A stretch of DNA of 64,000 nt from Cephalopachus bancanus (GCA_027257055.1 JAPVLO010000278.1:2356001-2420000), one strand, 5' to 3'; numbered from the stretch's first letter, positions 1-10,930 are shown. Numbers and translations: made by a program. The notes: generated from the letters alone by a model not told the origin.

Positions 1-519
1 TGTTGGTGACTCCATTGTTTGGGCTCTGAGGCCTGATTTTTCAGGCATTTTCTCCTTGGTACCTGTGTTCTTCCATTGATTTTTCCTCATTTGTGACAGA
101 TATCTTTCTTTTCTCTTTAGTTCTATTATTCAGTAGCAGCAGGAGGGACTTTCACTTCTGATGTTTGCTCAGCCTTCTATTCTTCCTTGATCAGGGCTCT
201 GAATTTGTTGTATTTTGAAACAGGGCTGAGAGTGGGAAGCTTTGCTGTCTCTTGTAGTTTTGAGAGTCGAATAAGGTGGAAATGGGGAGCTAGGATTCAG
301 AAACTACTTGCAAATCACAATGTTCACTGGTGGGGGTATGGGTTCCCTGGGACCCATTCCCCACCACCACTCTATATACCCATTCTCCACCTGAGTCCAA
401 GGTACAGTAACAGCAATGAGGAGAACAGAGAATAGTAGAATGAAATAGGATGGAGAAAAATAAAATAAATAGAAAACATGGAAAAACAAAAGCAGAAACC
501 AAATAAAAAAAACAATTAC

Positions 520-541
520 ACACACACATGCACGTGCACGT

Positions 542-585
<44 letters not shown>
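520..585. repeat. (CA)n microsatellite with CACGTG interruptions
   Basis: A CA-dinucleotide run, pure from about 542 to 584. It is preceded by CA units interrupted by 'catgcacgtgcacgtgca'. The minus strand reads (TG)n, which creates spurious cysteine/valine-rich open frames across this region. Confidence 0.95.
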
Positions 586-586
<1 letters not shown>

Positions 587-945
587 GACCAAAACAAACT
601 AGGAAAAAAGCAAAACAAAACAAAAAGCAGGAAAATTGAACACACACACATCACACACACACATGCCCAGCACAAAACGAAAGGAAAAGAAAAGAGAAAA
701 AAAGGGGAATGAGAATCAAACACTTGCACATACATTCACATACACATTAAATGAAAAAAAGAGAGAAAAAAACAAATGAAAAAGAAACTGAAAAATGAAT
801 ATTCAATCACTCATGTATACACATAAAAAGAAAACAAAAAAATGAAAGAAGAAAGAAAAAAAAGGTGGGGGATGCAGATTGAACCCTCACATACACATTC
901 ATGCAAAAAGGAAAAATATTTTAAAAATTAAAAAAAAAAAAAAAA
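586..945. repeat. A-rich low-complexity tract with short CA runs
   Basis: Strand-biased A-rich sequence with many AAAA runs, a second short CA run near 640-663, and a final run of A at about 929-946. It sits between the microsatellite and the GC-rich block and may be an internal part of the putative L1 5' UTR. Confidence 0.75.
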
Positions 946-2029
946 ACTTGCCCTCTTGTGGTAGGTTCTTTAATTGCTCCTCTCAGTTGCCCCTCTGCTG
1001 TCTCCTGCACAACCTTATTCACAATCTCCCCAGCATCCAGCACCCATCTCAGGGAAGGAGGAGGAGGAGGCAGTGAGGGTGGGTGGGAATTTATTCCTTC
1101 CCTCCCACTCTCATGTGACCAGTGAGAACCCCTCCAGTGGGGAGGTACAGGATTGTCTCCTCCCCAGGTACTGGTAGGGGGTGGGGGTGTGCCCCAGCCA
1201 GACCTATCCTGGAGTAGAGTCCTTCTATCTCAACTGATGCCCAGGCTCCACCTGGGTTTGTCCCTCTCGACTGTGCCCCAGTCATGTGGGTCTGATGTTC
1301 AGAGGATTGCTGGAGAGGAGGGAGTTGGGTCAGCCCTGGACTCACCACTGATCTCTTCGGGGGTATTCCTTGTCCTTTTCTGGTCACACCCTTTGCCCAA
1401 GGGCTGAATCAGGGTAGGGGGTGGGATGTCTGAGACTCAGAACTCATCCTGTCCCTCTGAAGTTTGCACTTTCAGGATATTCCCTCTGGGTAATGATCAA
1501 CCCCTGAGTAGTTAACCCCCATCACAGAGATCAGGCCTGTCAATCAATGGTTAGCAAGGTGGAGCACTTTCCTGCCCAGTTTTCAAGATGGTGGCAGGGT
1601 GCCTGTTTTGTCTTCTCCAGTGGAGCTCTGCCTCTGGCTCCTTTGCTGTGCTCCCTCAACAGCCCTTGCTGCCAGTGTTAGGTCAGGTGCTGAGGTGGTG
1701 AGGTAGAGCCTGGAGCTGACAGTCACTCCCAGCAGCTTCTCCCCAGTAAGGGCTTTGCTGACTTTTTAAAAATGGTGCTTGGGCTTCTGCACCCCAGGAA
1801 GTGCTAGTGTCCAAGCAGAGCAGCTGAGGCACCAGCTGCGTCCCCAGGAGAGCCCTGGCCACTTGCTCCTGAATCCCCACTTAGTCATTCACATGCCCAC
1901 TTACAGACACACACGCAAAATTGTCCATACACTTCCTCACACTGAGACTTGCATAGTCCAACTGGCTACACTACCATCTTTCCAAATCCCATATTTTTAA
2001 ATAAATAACTTTTTGAGTATTTATGATGG

Positions 2030-2262
2030 GCCAAGTTGGTTCAGTGTTTTACATGTATTAACTCATTTAGATTTCATAAGAACCTTATGATTTAAGTATT
2101 ATGGTTACCCATTTTTTATAGATGTGGAAACAGGCTTAAGAGGAGCTAAGAAGCTTACCAAGCTCTACACAATAGGTAAGTTGTGGAGCTGAGATTTTAA
2201 CCCAGGCAAATCTGGCCTCAGAGCTCAATAGCTTAACCTTTACACCATGCAAGGAGCCAGAA
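2030..2262 (-). mobile_element. MIR SINE
   Basis: The segment reads as a MIR in reverse: 'ttacatgtattaactcattta', then a degenerate 'gatgtggaaacaggctta' core, then 'gagattttaacccaggc' and 'tagcttaacctttacacca'. These match the order of MIR landmarks from the 3' end to the tRNA-derived head. Confidence 0.72.
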
Positions 2263-2854
2263 GGGAAGAGAGAGAAAAAAAAGATGCAACCAGAAAAAAG
2301 AGGCAATTCACCAAAGACCCGATTCTCAAATTGGTTTATGAGCATCTCATCTCTGTTCTATGTTGTTCATGGGCAAAAAAGAAAAGAAAGAACGGAGTAG
2401 AAGAATTGGAGCAAAGGGTATGATTAAACTAATTTTACTGTGGAGACAAAATATGTTGAGAATCCAGACTCGTTCATCAAGAAGTCAAAGGGAAAAAAAA
2501 ATTCTTTTTAGAAGATAGAGATGAACTGTGTTGGCTAGCCTCAAAGCTACAGAATAATTAGAAATATCCACCTCTGCCAGCTAACTTGACAAAGTCCGCA
2601 AGGGGGCAAAAATAAACTTGGCTTATTCTACTTAGCGAGAGATGAAGTGATGCGAACAGCACTCCCAGTGCGAAGAGTAGTATCAGAAATACCCTCACAG
2701 CTAATTGAAAATCAGGTCTGGTTGCAGACTCAAACATATGAGAACTGAAGAGCAGAAGCAGGACACACAGGAGGCCTGAGGGTCACAGCAGGGAATGTTG
2801 TCAGCAATGTGACAACCACAGCAATGACATCAGAGTCCAAGGACATCTTTACAA
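2263..2854. other. Repeat-free sequence; candidate conserved non-coding block at 2520-2720
   Basis: No recognisable repeat or gene. The part from about 2520 to 2720 is mixed-composition sequence with no simple repeats and few decayed-transposon features, so it may be conserved. This is judged by eye only. Confidence 0.25.
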
Positions 2855-3005
2855 CCAACCTGTGAAGCACATATTATCACCTGTATCACAGATGAGGAAA
2901 CTGAGATGCAGAGAAACTAAGTGACTCCTCAAAGCTTCTCAGTTGGTTAAGGGCAGAGTTGGGACTCAGGTCTTCTGATGCCAAAGCACCTTCCTCTCAT
3001 CGTGT
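2855..3005 (-). mobile_element. MIR SINE fragment
   Basis: Contains 'gatgaggaaactgagatgca', the MIR core in reverse, followed by 'gactcaggtcttctgatgcc' and the reversed head. The match is clear although short. Confidence 0.68.
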
Positions 3006-3059
3006 CCCTCAGCACAGGCATAGTTCACTCACTAGTCTGGCTGAGGAATCTCAGGGTTA

Positions 3060-3292
3060 GGGCGAGCAGGCTCTGGCTTGGGCTTACAACCTGACCCCAC
3101 ATTTACAGGCTGCTGGATGACCCTGGGCAAGTTACTCGACCTTGCAAGCCTCTGTTTTCCAAGCTGTAAAATGGGAATCAAAACAGTACATGTCTTACAG
3201 GGTTTTTGTGGTGATTAACTGAAATGGAATGAGTTTATATATATAAAGAGTAAAACAAAGCAGTCAGTAACAGCAAGCATTCATAAATGGTG
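3060..3292 (+). mobile_element. MIR SINE
   Basis: Forward MIR landmarks occur in order: 'gctctggcttggg', 'ctggatgaccctgggcaagt', 'tctgttttccaagctgtaaa' and a 'gtgattaactgaaatg' tail region. Confidence 0.7.
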
Positions 3293-3300
3293 ATTTTTCA

Positions 3301-3639
3301 TATTAACTATTCACTCACTGAACAAACTTGATGGTACAGTTTACTCTGGGCCAGGCCTGTGTGCTTGGACCTGATGATGGAAGACAAACTGTGCCTTAGA
3401 CTACTCACAGTCCTTCTTGGGAGACCAACACAGAGAAAGATTGACAAGGCCCAGGGGAAATAGAATGATGCCGATAAGTTATGATGCAGGATATCCTCAG
3501 AGGCACATAGAACAGCTTTTTCCCTAGAACAGCCCAAACAAGATGCTCTAAGAGAGTTTACAAAACAAAATACTTTAATAGCAAGAAAGTTGTTCCACAT
3601 TTAAACATTGTTCCAAATTATATTTTAGTGTCATCATGT
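3301..3639. other. No feature recognised
   Basis: Mixed-composition sequence between two MIRs. I see no repeat, simple-sequence tract or coding signature. Confidence 0.4.
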
Positions 3640-3800
3640 AAAACAAACAATAAAACCCTGAGATTTAGAGTTGAGGCCCTTAGTTTAAATCCCAATAACA
3701 TAATCCTACCAATTATGTGACCTTGAATTGAATAACTGGGATACAATAGTAATGCACTCACATCGTTGTTATGAAGATAAAATGATGTAACATAAATGAG
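3640..3800 (+). mobile_element. Weak MIR SINE
   Basis: 'attatgtgaccttgaattga' and 'gaagataaaatgatgtaaca' follow the forward MIR order but are strongly diverged. A 166-codon antisense open frame crosses it and the neighbouring GA tract and is not considered real. Confidence 0.4.
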
Positions 3801-3824
3801 ATGAATGTCATTATAATCACAGAG

Positions 3825-3895
3825 GAGGGAAAAGAGGATAAAGAAATAGAGGAAAAAGAAGAGAGAAGGAGGAAGAAGAGAGAAGGAAGAGAAAT
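3825..3895. repeat. GA-rich polypurine tract
   Basis: Almost uninterrupted purines (GGAGG, AAGAAG and GAGAGAAGG units) on the plus strand. The antisense translation yields serine/leucine/phenylalanine-rich frames, which are artefacts of composition. Confidence 0.85.
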
Positions 3896-4389
3896 GTTCA
3901 GAATTTGCTGAGGCATTTGGGGGATACCTCAGCACGGAAGGCCTGTCTTCCTCCCACAATCCCAGGAGAAGGATGTTTCTAGTCGAATTAGGCAGGCAGA
4001 GACTTTGCCCAAATTTTAAACCTACACAACGAGTCCCCTCCCCTGTGGTCAGCTTCATTCTATTCTCAGGCCCCGTGTTCTCTTCTGCGACTCGGGCACC
4101 TGCATTTGGGGAAACCACACTGCCTGCCCATGAGTAGGGTAGTCAGAGGCTAGAGCCGACGTGACTGCCCTCTGCCTCCAGCATGGAATCTTCCTGTCCC
4201 CTAGGGCTCACTCCCTAGTCATAGAGGATGCCCCTACAAGACTTGGGGGTACAGGTGGGCAGCCCATCCCAGCTATCTGCAAAAATGTTTCCCTTTGCCA
4301 CAACCCCTCTGAGGCTCAGGCATGCAACACTGAGTTGGGCCACAGTGGGGGAGTCTGAATTTGCCAGTGGATGAGGACAGTGAGTGGCA

Positions 4390-4850
4390 TCTCTAGGAGG
4401 GACAGCATGGGGAAAGACAAGGTGTCGTAACAGAGACTGGGTTGAGAGGATGACAAGCAGAACACGGGATGTACAGAGTAGATGGGGGTGGGAAGTAAAG
4501 GGTCATGAGTGCCTGGAGAGGGAGTTTAGACTTTACCATAGAGAGTAAGGGAGACCCAGAGGGTGTAACGCAAAGAGGGGCATGGCCTGTCTGAAGAGGT
4601 CATCCTGGTCATAGAGGAGGAGAGAACAGACCAGAAGCTGGGGACATGGGTGGCAAAGAGATCAGTTATCTAAAAAAAGAGGGAACAAACTCGATCCCAG
4701 TGTACCTGGGAACAAAGGAGGATTAAAGAGCTACTTAAAGGCAGAACCAACAGGACTTGGAGGCTGGCTTGATATGGAGGAATGGAGACAAGAGTGGCAT
4801 CAACAATGCTTCTCTGAGGGGGACTGGATCAAGGAACTATGGTGTTGCTA
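4390..4850 (-). mobile_element. L2 LINE fragment
   Basis: Read in reverse this matches the general pattern of the L2 3' coding region. Features include 'ggagtttagactttaccata', 'catggcctgtctgaagaggt' and 'ccaacaggacttggagg'. There are many small gaps, as expected of a mammal-wide repeat. Confidence 0.55.
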
Positions 4851-4949
4851 AAGCAATAGTCAATTTCAGTAAAAATAATATCTCAGACTGAAAATGAGGC
4901 TTCCTGTTTTTATTTATTATAAATCTAATTTTGTTCTCATATAAATTTG

Positions 4950-5105
4950 GTATAGCTCATGGGTCAGGTAATATCTCCTCTTTACAGATGCTTGTTGAGG
5001 CTCAGAGAGACTGATGTCTGCTTAAGTTCACACAGACAGCTGGAACAGAGAAGAGTCGGTGTTGGCCCCATCAATTCTGGCTTGACAAATAGGTCTCAAG
5101 TCACA
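4950..5105 (-). mobile_element. MIR SINE fragment
   Basis: Includes 'ctcctctttacagatgcttg', 'ggctcagagagactgatg' and 'cacacagacagctggaacag', the reversed MIR core, with an interruption in the conserved 'gatgaggaaactgag' part. Confidence 0.55.
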
Positions 5106-5629
5106 TGCCAACTCGGATGACGCAGTAATAACTACCTGAAGCACTAGGTAAGACTCTGATGTCAAGTCTGGATTTGGAAAACTAGATACTGTGACAAATT
5201 GGCAATGTCTATTATGACATTGGGAAAGATGAGTGGTAATGAAACAGATTTTTGCCAGCTCCGCACCAAACTAGAGTGACTCATTAGAACAGGGAAGAGC
5301 AAAAAAGCCAGATTTTATCGCATTCAGTTTATGGCTCCCAGAAACATCTTGGACACAGATCAAACATATCAACCGACAAAACTAATAGCAGCAAGACTAT
5401 AAGGTGACCAAAGCACATCTGAGCCCCCTCACCCACTCTTTATTTCACTACTTCCAAACCAAGTTTCCACAAGACTAGAGTTCTGCGGCAGATCTTCAGT
5501 TGTCGAAGTGAACCACCCATCACCACACCTCCCTGACATTTTCAGGCAATGTGACAACTTATTTGTGCCCCATCAGATGCCCTTTTGCTGGAAAGCAGTA
5601 GAGTGGAAGGAACAGAACTGATGTGAGAA
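5106..5629. other. Repeat-free sequence, no gene recognised
   Basis: No repeat family recognised. It contains one AP-1-type 'tgactca' near 5277 and sequence of even composition that could include a regulatory element, but nothing specific supports that. Confidence 0.3.
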
Positions 5630-5722
5630 CGTCTGTTCTTTATTTGTAAAAAAGAGATACTAATACTCCAATCTCAGAGCTGGCATGTAGCAAGCATTCT
5701 ATAAATGCTTTAAGACTTTTAT
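5630..5722 (+). mobile_element. MIR 3' fragment
   Basis: 'ggcatgtagcaagcattcta' followed by 'taaatgctttaa' resembles the MIR 3' tail, with a decayed 'ttatttgtaaaaaagagata' core before it. Confidence 0.4.
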
Positions 5723-6029
5723 TTTTACTTATTATTTTATTTATATGGTAAACTGAAATGATGAAGGGAGGTAGTGATATTTTTGTCAGAATTTTGAACC
5801 CTTAAAGTCCTGTCTCTACTTAGGAATAGACTTCCTGCCTCAAGGGACACATGTTTCCAAAATCCCAGAATAGTTTATTTCTGCCAAAAAGAATCCAAGT
5901 TATTTTCATAGTGTTAACTGTTCAAAGTCAAAGGTAAAAATAAAATATTGTCCTAAGTCCAACCATCATATGCTAAGACAACTCAATCAACTCAACAAAA
6001 TCCAAAATGAAAGTTTTTCTCCAAAACCT

Positions 6030-7335
6030 CAATTTCTCAACCAACTCATCTTCAGCAAAGCCTCCACCAACTACCACTGGAGAGAGGAGAACCTATTCAG
6101 TAAATGGTGCTGGGAAAAGTGGTTTACCACATGTGGAAATTGAAACAAGACCCCTACCTATCACCATGCACAAAAATCAACTCTAAATGGATCAAAGACC
6201 TAAACATAAAACTTCAAACTATAAGAACCTTGGAAAATGCAGGAGACACCCTTAAGGAGATTAAAGTAGGCAACCAATTCCTGATCAAAACCCCGAATGC
6301 CCGTGCCATAAGAAATAAGATAGAAAAGTGGAATTTCATTAAACTGAAAAGCTTGTGCAAAGCAAAAGAAACCATCAAGAGAGTGGGGAGACAGCTCACA
6401 CAATAGGAAAAGATATTTACCAATTGCATATCTGACAAAGGCCTAACATTTAGGATGTAAAAGGAACTCAAATGTGCAGAAAGGAAAAAAACAAACAGCC
6501 CCATTAAAAAGTGGGCAAAAGACATGAATAGATACTTCTCCAAAGAAGACATATGGGCAGCCAACAGACACATGAGAAACTACTCAGTCTCACTAATCAT
6601 CAGAGAAATGCAAATCAAAACCACACTGAGATATCACCTAACCCCAGTAAGAATGGCCATCATTAATAAAACAGACAACAGATACTGGCGAGGATGTGGA
6701 GAAAATGGAGCGCATCTACGCTGCTGGTGAGAATGTAAACTAGTGCAACTTCTTTAGAAAACAGAGTGGTGATTTCTGAAAGAACTAGACATTGACCTTC
6801 CATATGAACCAGCAATCCCCCTAGTTGGAATATACCCAGAGGAACTCAAATCACTCTACAAAAAAAGATACCTGCACACGCATGTTTATTACAGCAGTAT
6901 TCACAATAGCAAAAACAGAACCAACCGCGCTGCCCATTGAAACTGGACTGGATATACATGATGAAATATTACACAGCCATAAAGAAGGACAGACACATGA
7001 ACTTTGCAACAACTTGGATGGAGTTAGAGTCTATCATACCCGGTGATCTACCACAGAAACAAAGAACAGGGTACCACATGTTCCCACTCATAAGCAGACC
7101 CTGAACGTTTACCATAATACCATAAGAAAGGGATTGGCAGTAGCAGGATATTGCCGAGGTGAGGGGAGAGGGAGGGGATACAAGATCAATAAGGGTACCT
7201 GATATCAAACCAGGCAAAGTGGGGACCAAAGGGAGGCCCAAACTTTACCTGTACAATGACCACTTGTATACCTAATCCTGAATTGTATCCCACATCTTTA
7301 AAATAAATAAATAGATAAATAAATAAATAAATAAT
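6030..7335 (+). mobile_element. 5'-truncated L1 LINE, clade-type 3' UTR with the extra segment
   Basis: Covers the C-terminal third of ORF2 in broken frames (open pieces at 6104-6406, 6524-6730 and 6825-7046), then a G-rich 3' UTR and an (AAAT)n-like tail ending near 7335. The ORF2 pieces include the region reading 'MKYYTAIKK'-like in other L1s, here disrupted by frameshifts and stops, so it is inactive. A weak TSD may lie at about 6020-6030 and 7335-7350. It carries the 53-bp 3' UTR segment between two 'tacctg' motifs seen at 32.4 and 60.3 kb. Confidence 0.93.
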
Positions 7336-7439
7336 TCTTCTAAAATTCCATGAGTCTTTGAGTTGGTGAAGTTTTGTTCTCTCAAAGAAGCAAATCCCTC
7401 TCTTGAGCTATATGCAGAAGTAGGAAACAGAACCTAACA

Positions 7440-7690
7440 ATGGTTTAGAGTATACACTTGGGAACCAAACAGGCATGAGTTTGAATCACAGCTCTGCCAT
7501 TTGCTAGCTACGTGGACTTGAGGAAGTTACCCAGTTGCTTCTAACCTCAATGGCCTCGTGCATAAACTGGGCACATTAATATCTACTTCAGAGAATTTGA
7601 TCAAACTAAAATGAATTAATATATGTAAAGCGCTTAGCAAAGTGCCTGGCACACAGTAAATGCTATGTTACACTTACTATCACATAAATG
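7440..7690 (+). mobile_element. Near-full-length MIR SINE
   Basis: Clear forward MIR: 'gtttgaatcacagctctgcc', 'atttgctagctacgtggact', 'gtaaagcgcttagcaaagtg' and 'cctggcacacagtaaatgct' in order. One of the best-preserved MIRs here. Confidence 0.88.
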
Positions 7691-7949
7691 GATTAAGGGG
7701 ATATGAAAAAAAAAATTGAAATTTCCTAACACATTGACTATATAATCTTGCCTCCCTAGAGAAGTTTCCTAATTATAAACTCCCTGTCTTTTTGGGATAG
7801 AGAGCATGAACCTCAGATTTCGCTCAGGAATAAATGTCATCTAATCAGTCTATATATTTGATGATGTGTAGAATAAACATCAAAATGCTGGGTAGAAGGT
7901 TGGACTGGGTTGGCTAAATAGTTGGTATCTGCTGCAGGGGGCTGCTTTG

Positions 7950-8090
7950 GGCATGCGCATGTGTCCGTTGTGGAGACCTGACCAGAAATCTCTCAGCGGC
8001 AAAGATCGCTTCGCGCATGCGTGTAGGTCCTGGCTGCTGGCTCCCGCCGCAGAGAGATTCCTACCTTCCTGCCTGGATATAAGTCGTTCA
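7950..8090. promoter_or_regulatory. CpG-dense patch with two NRF1-like motifs
   Basis: Ten CpG dinucleotides fall between about 7955 and 8085, while the flanks are CpG-poor. 'gcatgcgca' at 7951 and 'cgcgcatgcgtg' at 8012 match the NRF1 consensus core (GCGCAYGCGC), the second with one mismatch. The minus-strand open frame 7880-8119 joins L1-derived residues to this patch and is not a gene candidate. Binding and promoter activity are inferred only. The patch could be the remains of a retroposed promoter or an unrecognised repeat. Confidence 0.35.
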
Positions 8091-8097
8091 GTTCTTT

Positions 8098-8235
8098 GCA
8101 TTGGTGAGTAGTATTCCATTGTATGGACACCTCTTTATTTATTTATCCAATCATCATTCGATGGACAACTTGGTTCTTCTCTTTCTTTTTTTTTAAGCAT
8201 TCTAAATGAAGCTGCGATGAGCATGCCAATCCAAA
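8098..8235 (-). mobile_element. Old L1 ORF2 fragment
   Basis: Read in reverse it contains the L1 'acaatggaatactactcacc' landmark, and upstream of it 'tagcattt'-type decayed ORF2 sequence. The match stops abruptly near 8098, where the CpG-dense patch begins, so the 3' part of this L1 is missing. Confidence 0.72.
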
Positions 8236-8292
8236 AAACAAAAAATCTGGTATCATGCAAACATTATTGAGAGGTGCTTCATAGTTATTTTT

Positions 8293-8317
8293 AAAAATGA
8301 TTTTTAAAATCATTTTT
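8293..8317. repeat. 25-bp perfect palindrome
   Basis: Two 12-base arms (8293-8304 and 8306-8317) are exact reverse complements around one base. The right arm runs directly into one of two 'tgtgtacaca' copies (about 8317-8350). Confidence 0.9.
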
Positions 8318-9130
8318 GTGTACACAGTATATATTTTCTGTGTACACAATAATTTTTTCTGTATAATGCAGTAAATTAAAGTTCTTATTTGACACTGAAA
8401 AACCCACTCTGTCACAGCTTAGATAATAAACTAATTAAACTGCTATTTTTCAAGCATTTGGTACGTATTGAACACGGTTCCAGCATAGCATAGGCAGAAG
8501 AATATTAGAAAATATGGCTCCTACATATAATTTATAATTTTACTGAGGAGCTGTGACTGGGCAAAGGGATTCTATTCAAAAGTCATAACAAACAGTAGGT
8601 ACTCAAGGGCCAGCTGCCAAGCAACCAGGAGAGAGAGCATCGAGCTAATATTTGGAAAGAACTGGGTTTGCCAGTTATCAGAACCACCTGGTTAGGTAAA
8701 GAAAAGAGAAAAGAAGCGAAGAGAAGCTGGTTTTTGACAGCCTTAGGCAGTTAACCATGGCTGAAGAGAACATTACCAATGTCTTCTGGGCTATTTATCT
8801 ATTGGCACCATTTTTACTGACTTTTTTTTTTTTAATGGGTAGGAATATTTGTTCTTACGTAGAGCCTCATTATAAAGACTTTTGGAAATCCCTTCCTGCC
8901 ACTACTGCAATCACTACACACATAAAAAATTGTAGTCTGAGATTCTCTTTAATTAATGAAGTCTTTTACTACTCAGCAATACAATATGTGCAGTTCTTGT
9001 TCCTGGACCAACTTTTTCTTGAGAATTCTTTGCTAGACTCCCAAGTAGGAAGCATTTCCCTTACCCTACTCTGTTCAGCTATCATGAAATCCATTAGACA
9101 ACCTTCTCCCATGGAACAAAAGGGCGTCTA
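8318..9130. other. Repeat-free sequence with one 124-codon open frame
   Basis: No repeat recognised except T runs near 8820. An open frame at 8757-9131 (+) starts in a favourable context ('aaccatgg') and encodes 124 residues with a hydrophobic segment at about residues 12-28. I recognise no family, and phenylalanine/leucine-rich composition follows from the T-rich DNA. It is more likely chance than a gene. Confidence 0.25.
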
Positions 9131-10180
9131 GGATGTTTCACATACTCTTCTCTGTGGGCTTGAAATTACACACAGCAGTGCCAAAGGTAAGGCATACTGG
9201 AGGTGCCTCCCCCTGCTTTTGTTAAATCACAGTTCTGGGTGTTTTGTTGTTTTTGTTGTTTTTGGTTTCTTTTTTTTTTTTTTCCAGTTCCCTCTCCCTC
9301 TTGTGGTATATATTTGTGGCCTACAGCAATTACTTTAGACTTTTTAGACACGTCGGGATAGAGATAGATGACACAAGTGATCTACTTATCTTCCTTTCCC
9401 ATCACCAATAAAAGTGACAGCCCGCCTAATTAGGCCTAATAAAGCAGCCGCAGAAAGAGTGGCGCAGCAGCGATCTGAAGAGAGATGGCATTGACCCGAA
9501 GATACAGGTGCTGCCTTAAGGCGTTGCTGCTCTTACTTTATCTCCAATACATTACATCTCTGCTCATGCCATATTCAAATGCAAGTAGCATGTTTTTCTC
9601 CTCAATTCTTAGATCAAGAACAAAAAAAATCCCATCTAATCAAAAAAGGCACTGACAATTTTTCAGCCCCACATTAAAAGCAAAGAGTCATTCAGAACAG
9701 TGCACTCCATATTCTATTTTATAATATCACTTTAAGCTATTGCTTTGAATCTCAGACATTTCTTTGTTAAGAAGGAAAATCAAAAATTCATCAGAAGAAG
9801 TTCTTTCTTCCCTCTCTCTCTCTCTTTTTTTTTTCTTCCAGGGCTAGCATGGGGTTTGGAGCTGGAACCAACATTTGTAAAAGTTAGGGGTCCTTAAGCA
9901 ATTATTAGCGATGAGAGTTTGACACGCTTGAGAGTTGTCAACAACTGACTTTAAACAAAGTGGAAGGAAAGAGAAATAAACGGTGCTCTCAGCAAAATTA
10001 ATATACAGGCCTGCAAATTAATGATGTCGTGTATTTTTTAAACAAGGGGAAAAAATCTGAACTTTGCATGAAACAGCATTTTAAGTACATCTTTGCAAAA
10101 ATTATCAGATTGTCAAAGGGCATCAAAGCGAATTGAGTCTGCAACTATTCATAATATTTCCACATATGCTAAATACAAAA
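9131..10180. other. Mostly repeat-free; candidate conserved non-coding sequence at 9400-9560 and 9880-10160
   Basis: A poly-T tract lies at about 9270-9284 and a CT tract at 9812-9836. The remainder has the look of non-repetitive, AT-rich regulatory DNA: 'cctaattaggcctaataaag' near 9425, 'caaattaatgatg' near 10014 and several ACAAAG/ATCAAAG motifs of SOX/TCF type. Conservation is inferred from appearance. Confidence 0.27.
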
Positions 10181-10315
10181 TTTATCTTACTTTATTCGCC
10201 TGTTCTGTAGCAATTATTTAAAGCTATTAGAAAGGGGAAAATGTCCTTGCTCTGAAGTGCCAGTGCCTGCTCCATAGCATTTATTATAAGACCATGAACT
10301 CCCCCAACCTTGCCC

Positions 10316-10378
10316 ACAAACACACGCATGCACGCACGCACATGCACACACACACATACACATACACACACACACATC
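10316..10378. repeat. Imperfect (CA)n/(CATG)n microsatellite
   Basis: CA dinucleotides interrupted by 'gcatgcacgcacgcacatg' and 'tacacatacacacac'. Confidence 0.95.
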
Positions 10379-10739
10379 CTCCACTACTTACTACTGACCA
10401 AATACTACTCAGCCCAGTGCATTCTATCTCACCCTCTTTAAACATTTCTGCAAGTTATCCATTCATTCACATGGCTTTAATTGCTATATGTATGCAAATA
10501 AGTTTCCCCAACTATTACTTCTAACCCTCTTCTTCTGCATCCAAAATGAAACCCATGATCTTCTTCCCACCCCTGCCCAATCTGAACGCTCTTAAAACAT
10601 TCCTCCTTCCCAGTATTCCCCCATTGCCGACAGTAGTTACAGCGCCCCTGTTGAGAACCATTGATCCATCCCTACTTCCTCTCTTGGGCTTTCCAAGACA
10701 AGAATGATCTGCATAATAGTCATTACTATCATTATGGAG
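10379..10739. other. No feature recognised
   Basis: Pyrimidine-rich sequence. A short 'gttgagaaccattgatcc' near 10650 resembles the end of an old hAT/MER element but is too short to call. Confidence 0.3.
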
Positions 10740-10930
10740 GACATGCTGGCATTATGCACATGACATACATGTTGCATAGAGTAGTCAATTTAAGCACATA
10801 ACAATGTGGACAAGGCATTTTTTTGGATCCATGTTTTAATCGGTAAGGGAACTTTAGGAAGTTATTTGTGCAAGTCTACATAGCCAGCAAGTGGCAGAAC
10901 TGAAATTCATATTTGCTGATTATTATAACA
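10740..10930 (-). mobile_element. Weak MIR SINE
   Basis: 'acatagccagcaagtggcag' and 'aactgaaattcatatttgct' match the reversed MIR, with decayed sequence before them. Confidence 0.38.

Larger units (their letters stand above)
1..1890 (-). mobile_element. Possible L1 5' UTR, antisense, reaching the start of ORF1 at the window edge
   Basis: Read on the minus strand, a GC-rich block (about 1890 down to 960) is followed by an A/T-rich and GT-rich tract and then a purine-rich stretch leading to an ATG near position 50. This order (GC-rich 5' UTR, then ORF1 start) fits a full-length-type L1 promoter end. The right edge near 1890 is where composition returns to ordinary AT-rich DNA. I do not recognise the subfamily and the 3' remainder lies outside the window. 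It could instead be a different interspersed repeat or unique GC-rich DNA. Confidence 0.33.

Noticed and set aside
304..735. Cysteine/valine-rich 143-codon antisense frame
   Set aside because: Translation of (CA)n and A-rich low-complexity DNA.
3618..4118. 166-codon antisense open frame
   Set aside because: It crosses a diverged MIR and a polypurine tract that produces long Leu/Phe/Ser runs. No domain or codon signature.
7880..8119. 79-codon antisense frame as a fusion protein
   Set aside because: The first residues are L1-derived and the rest reads through the CpG patch; no sign of selection.
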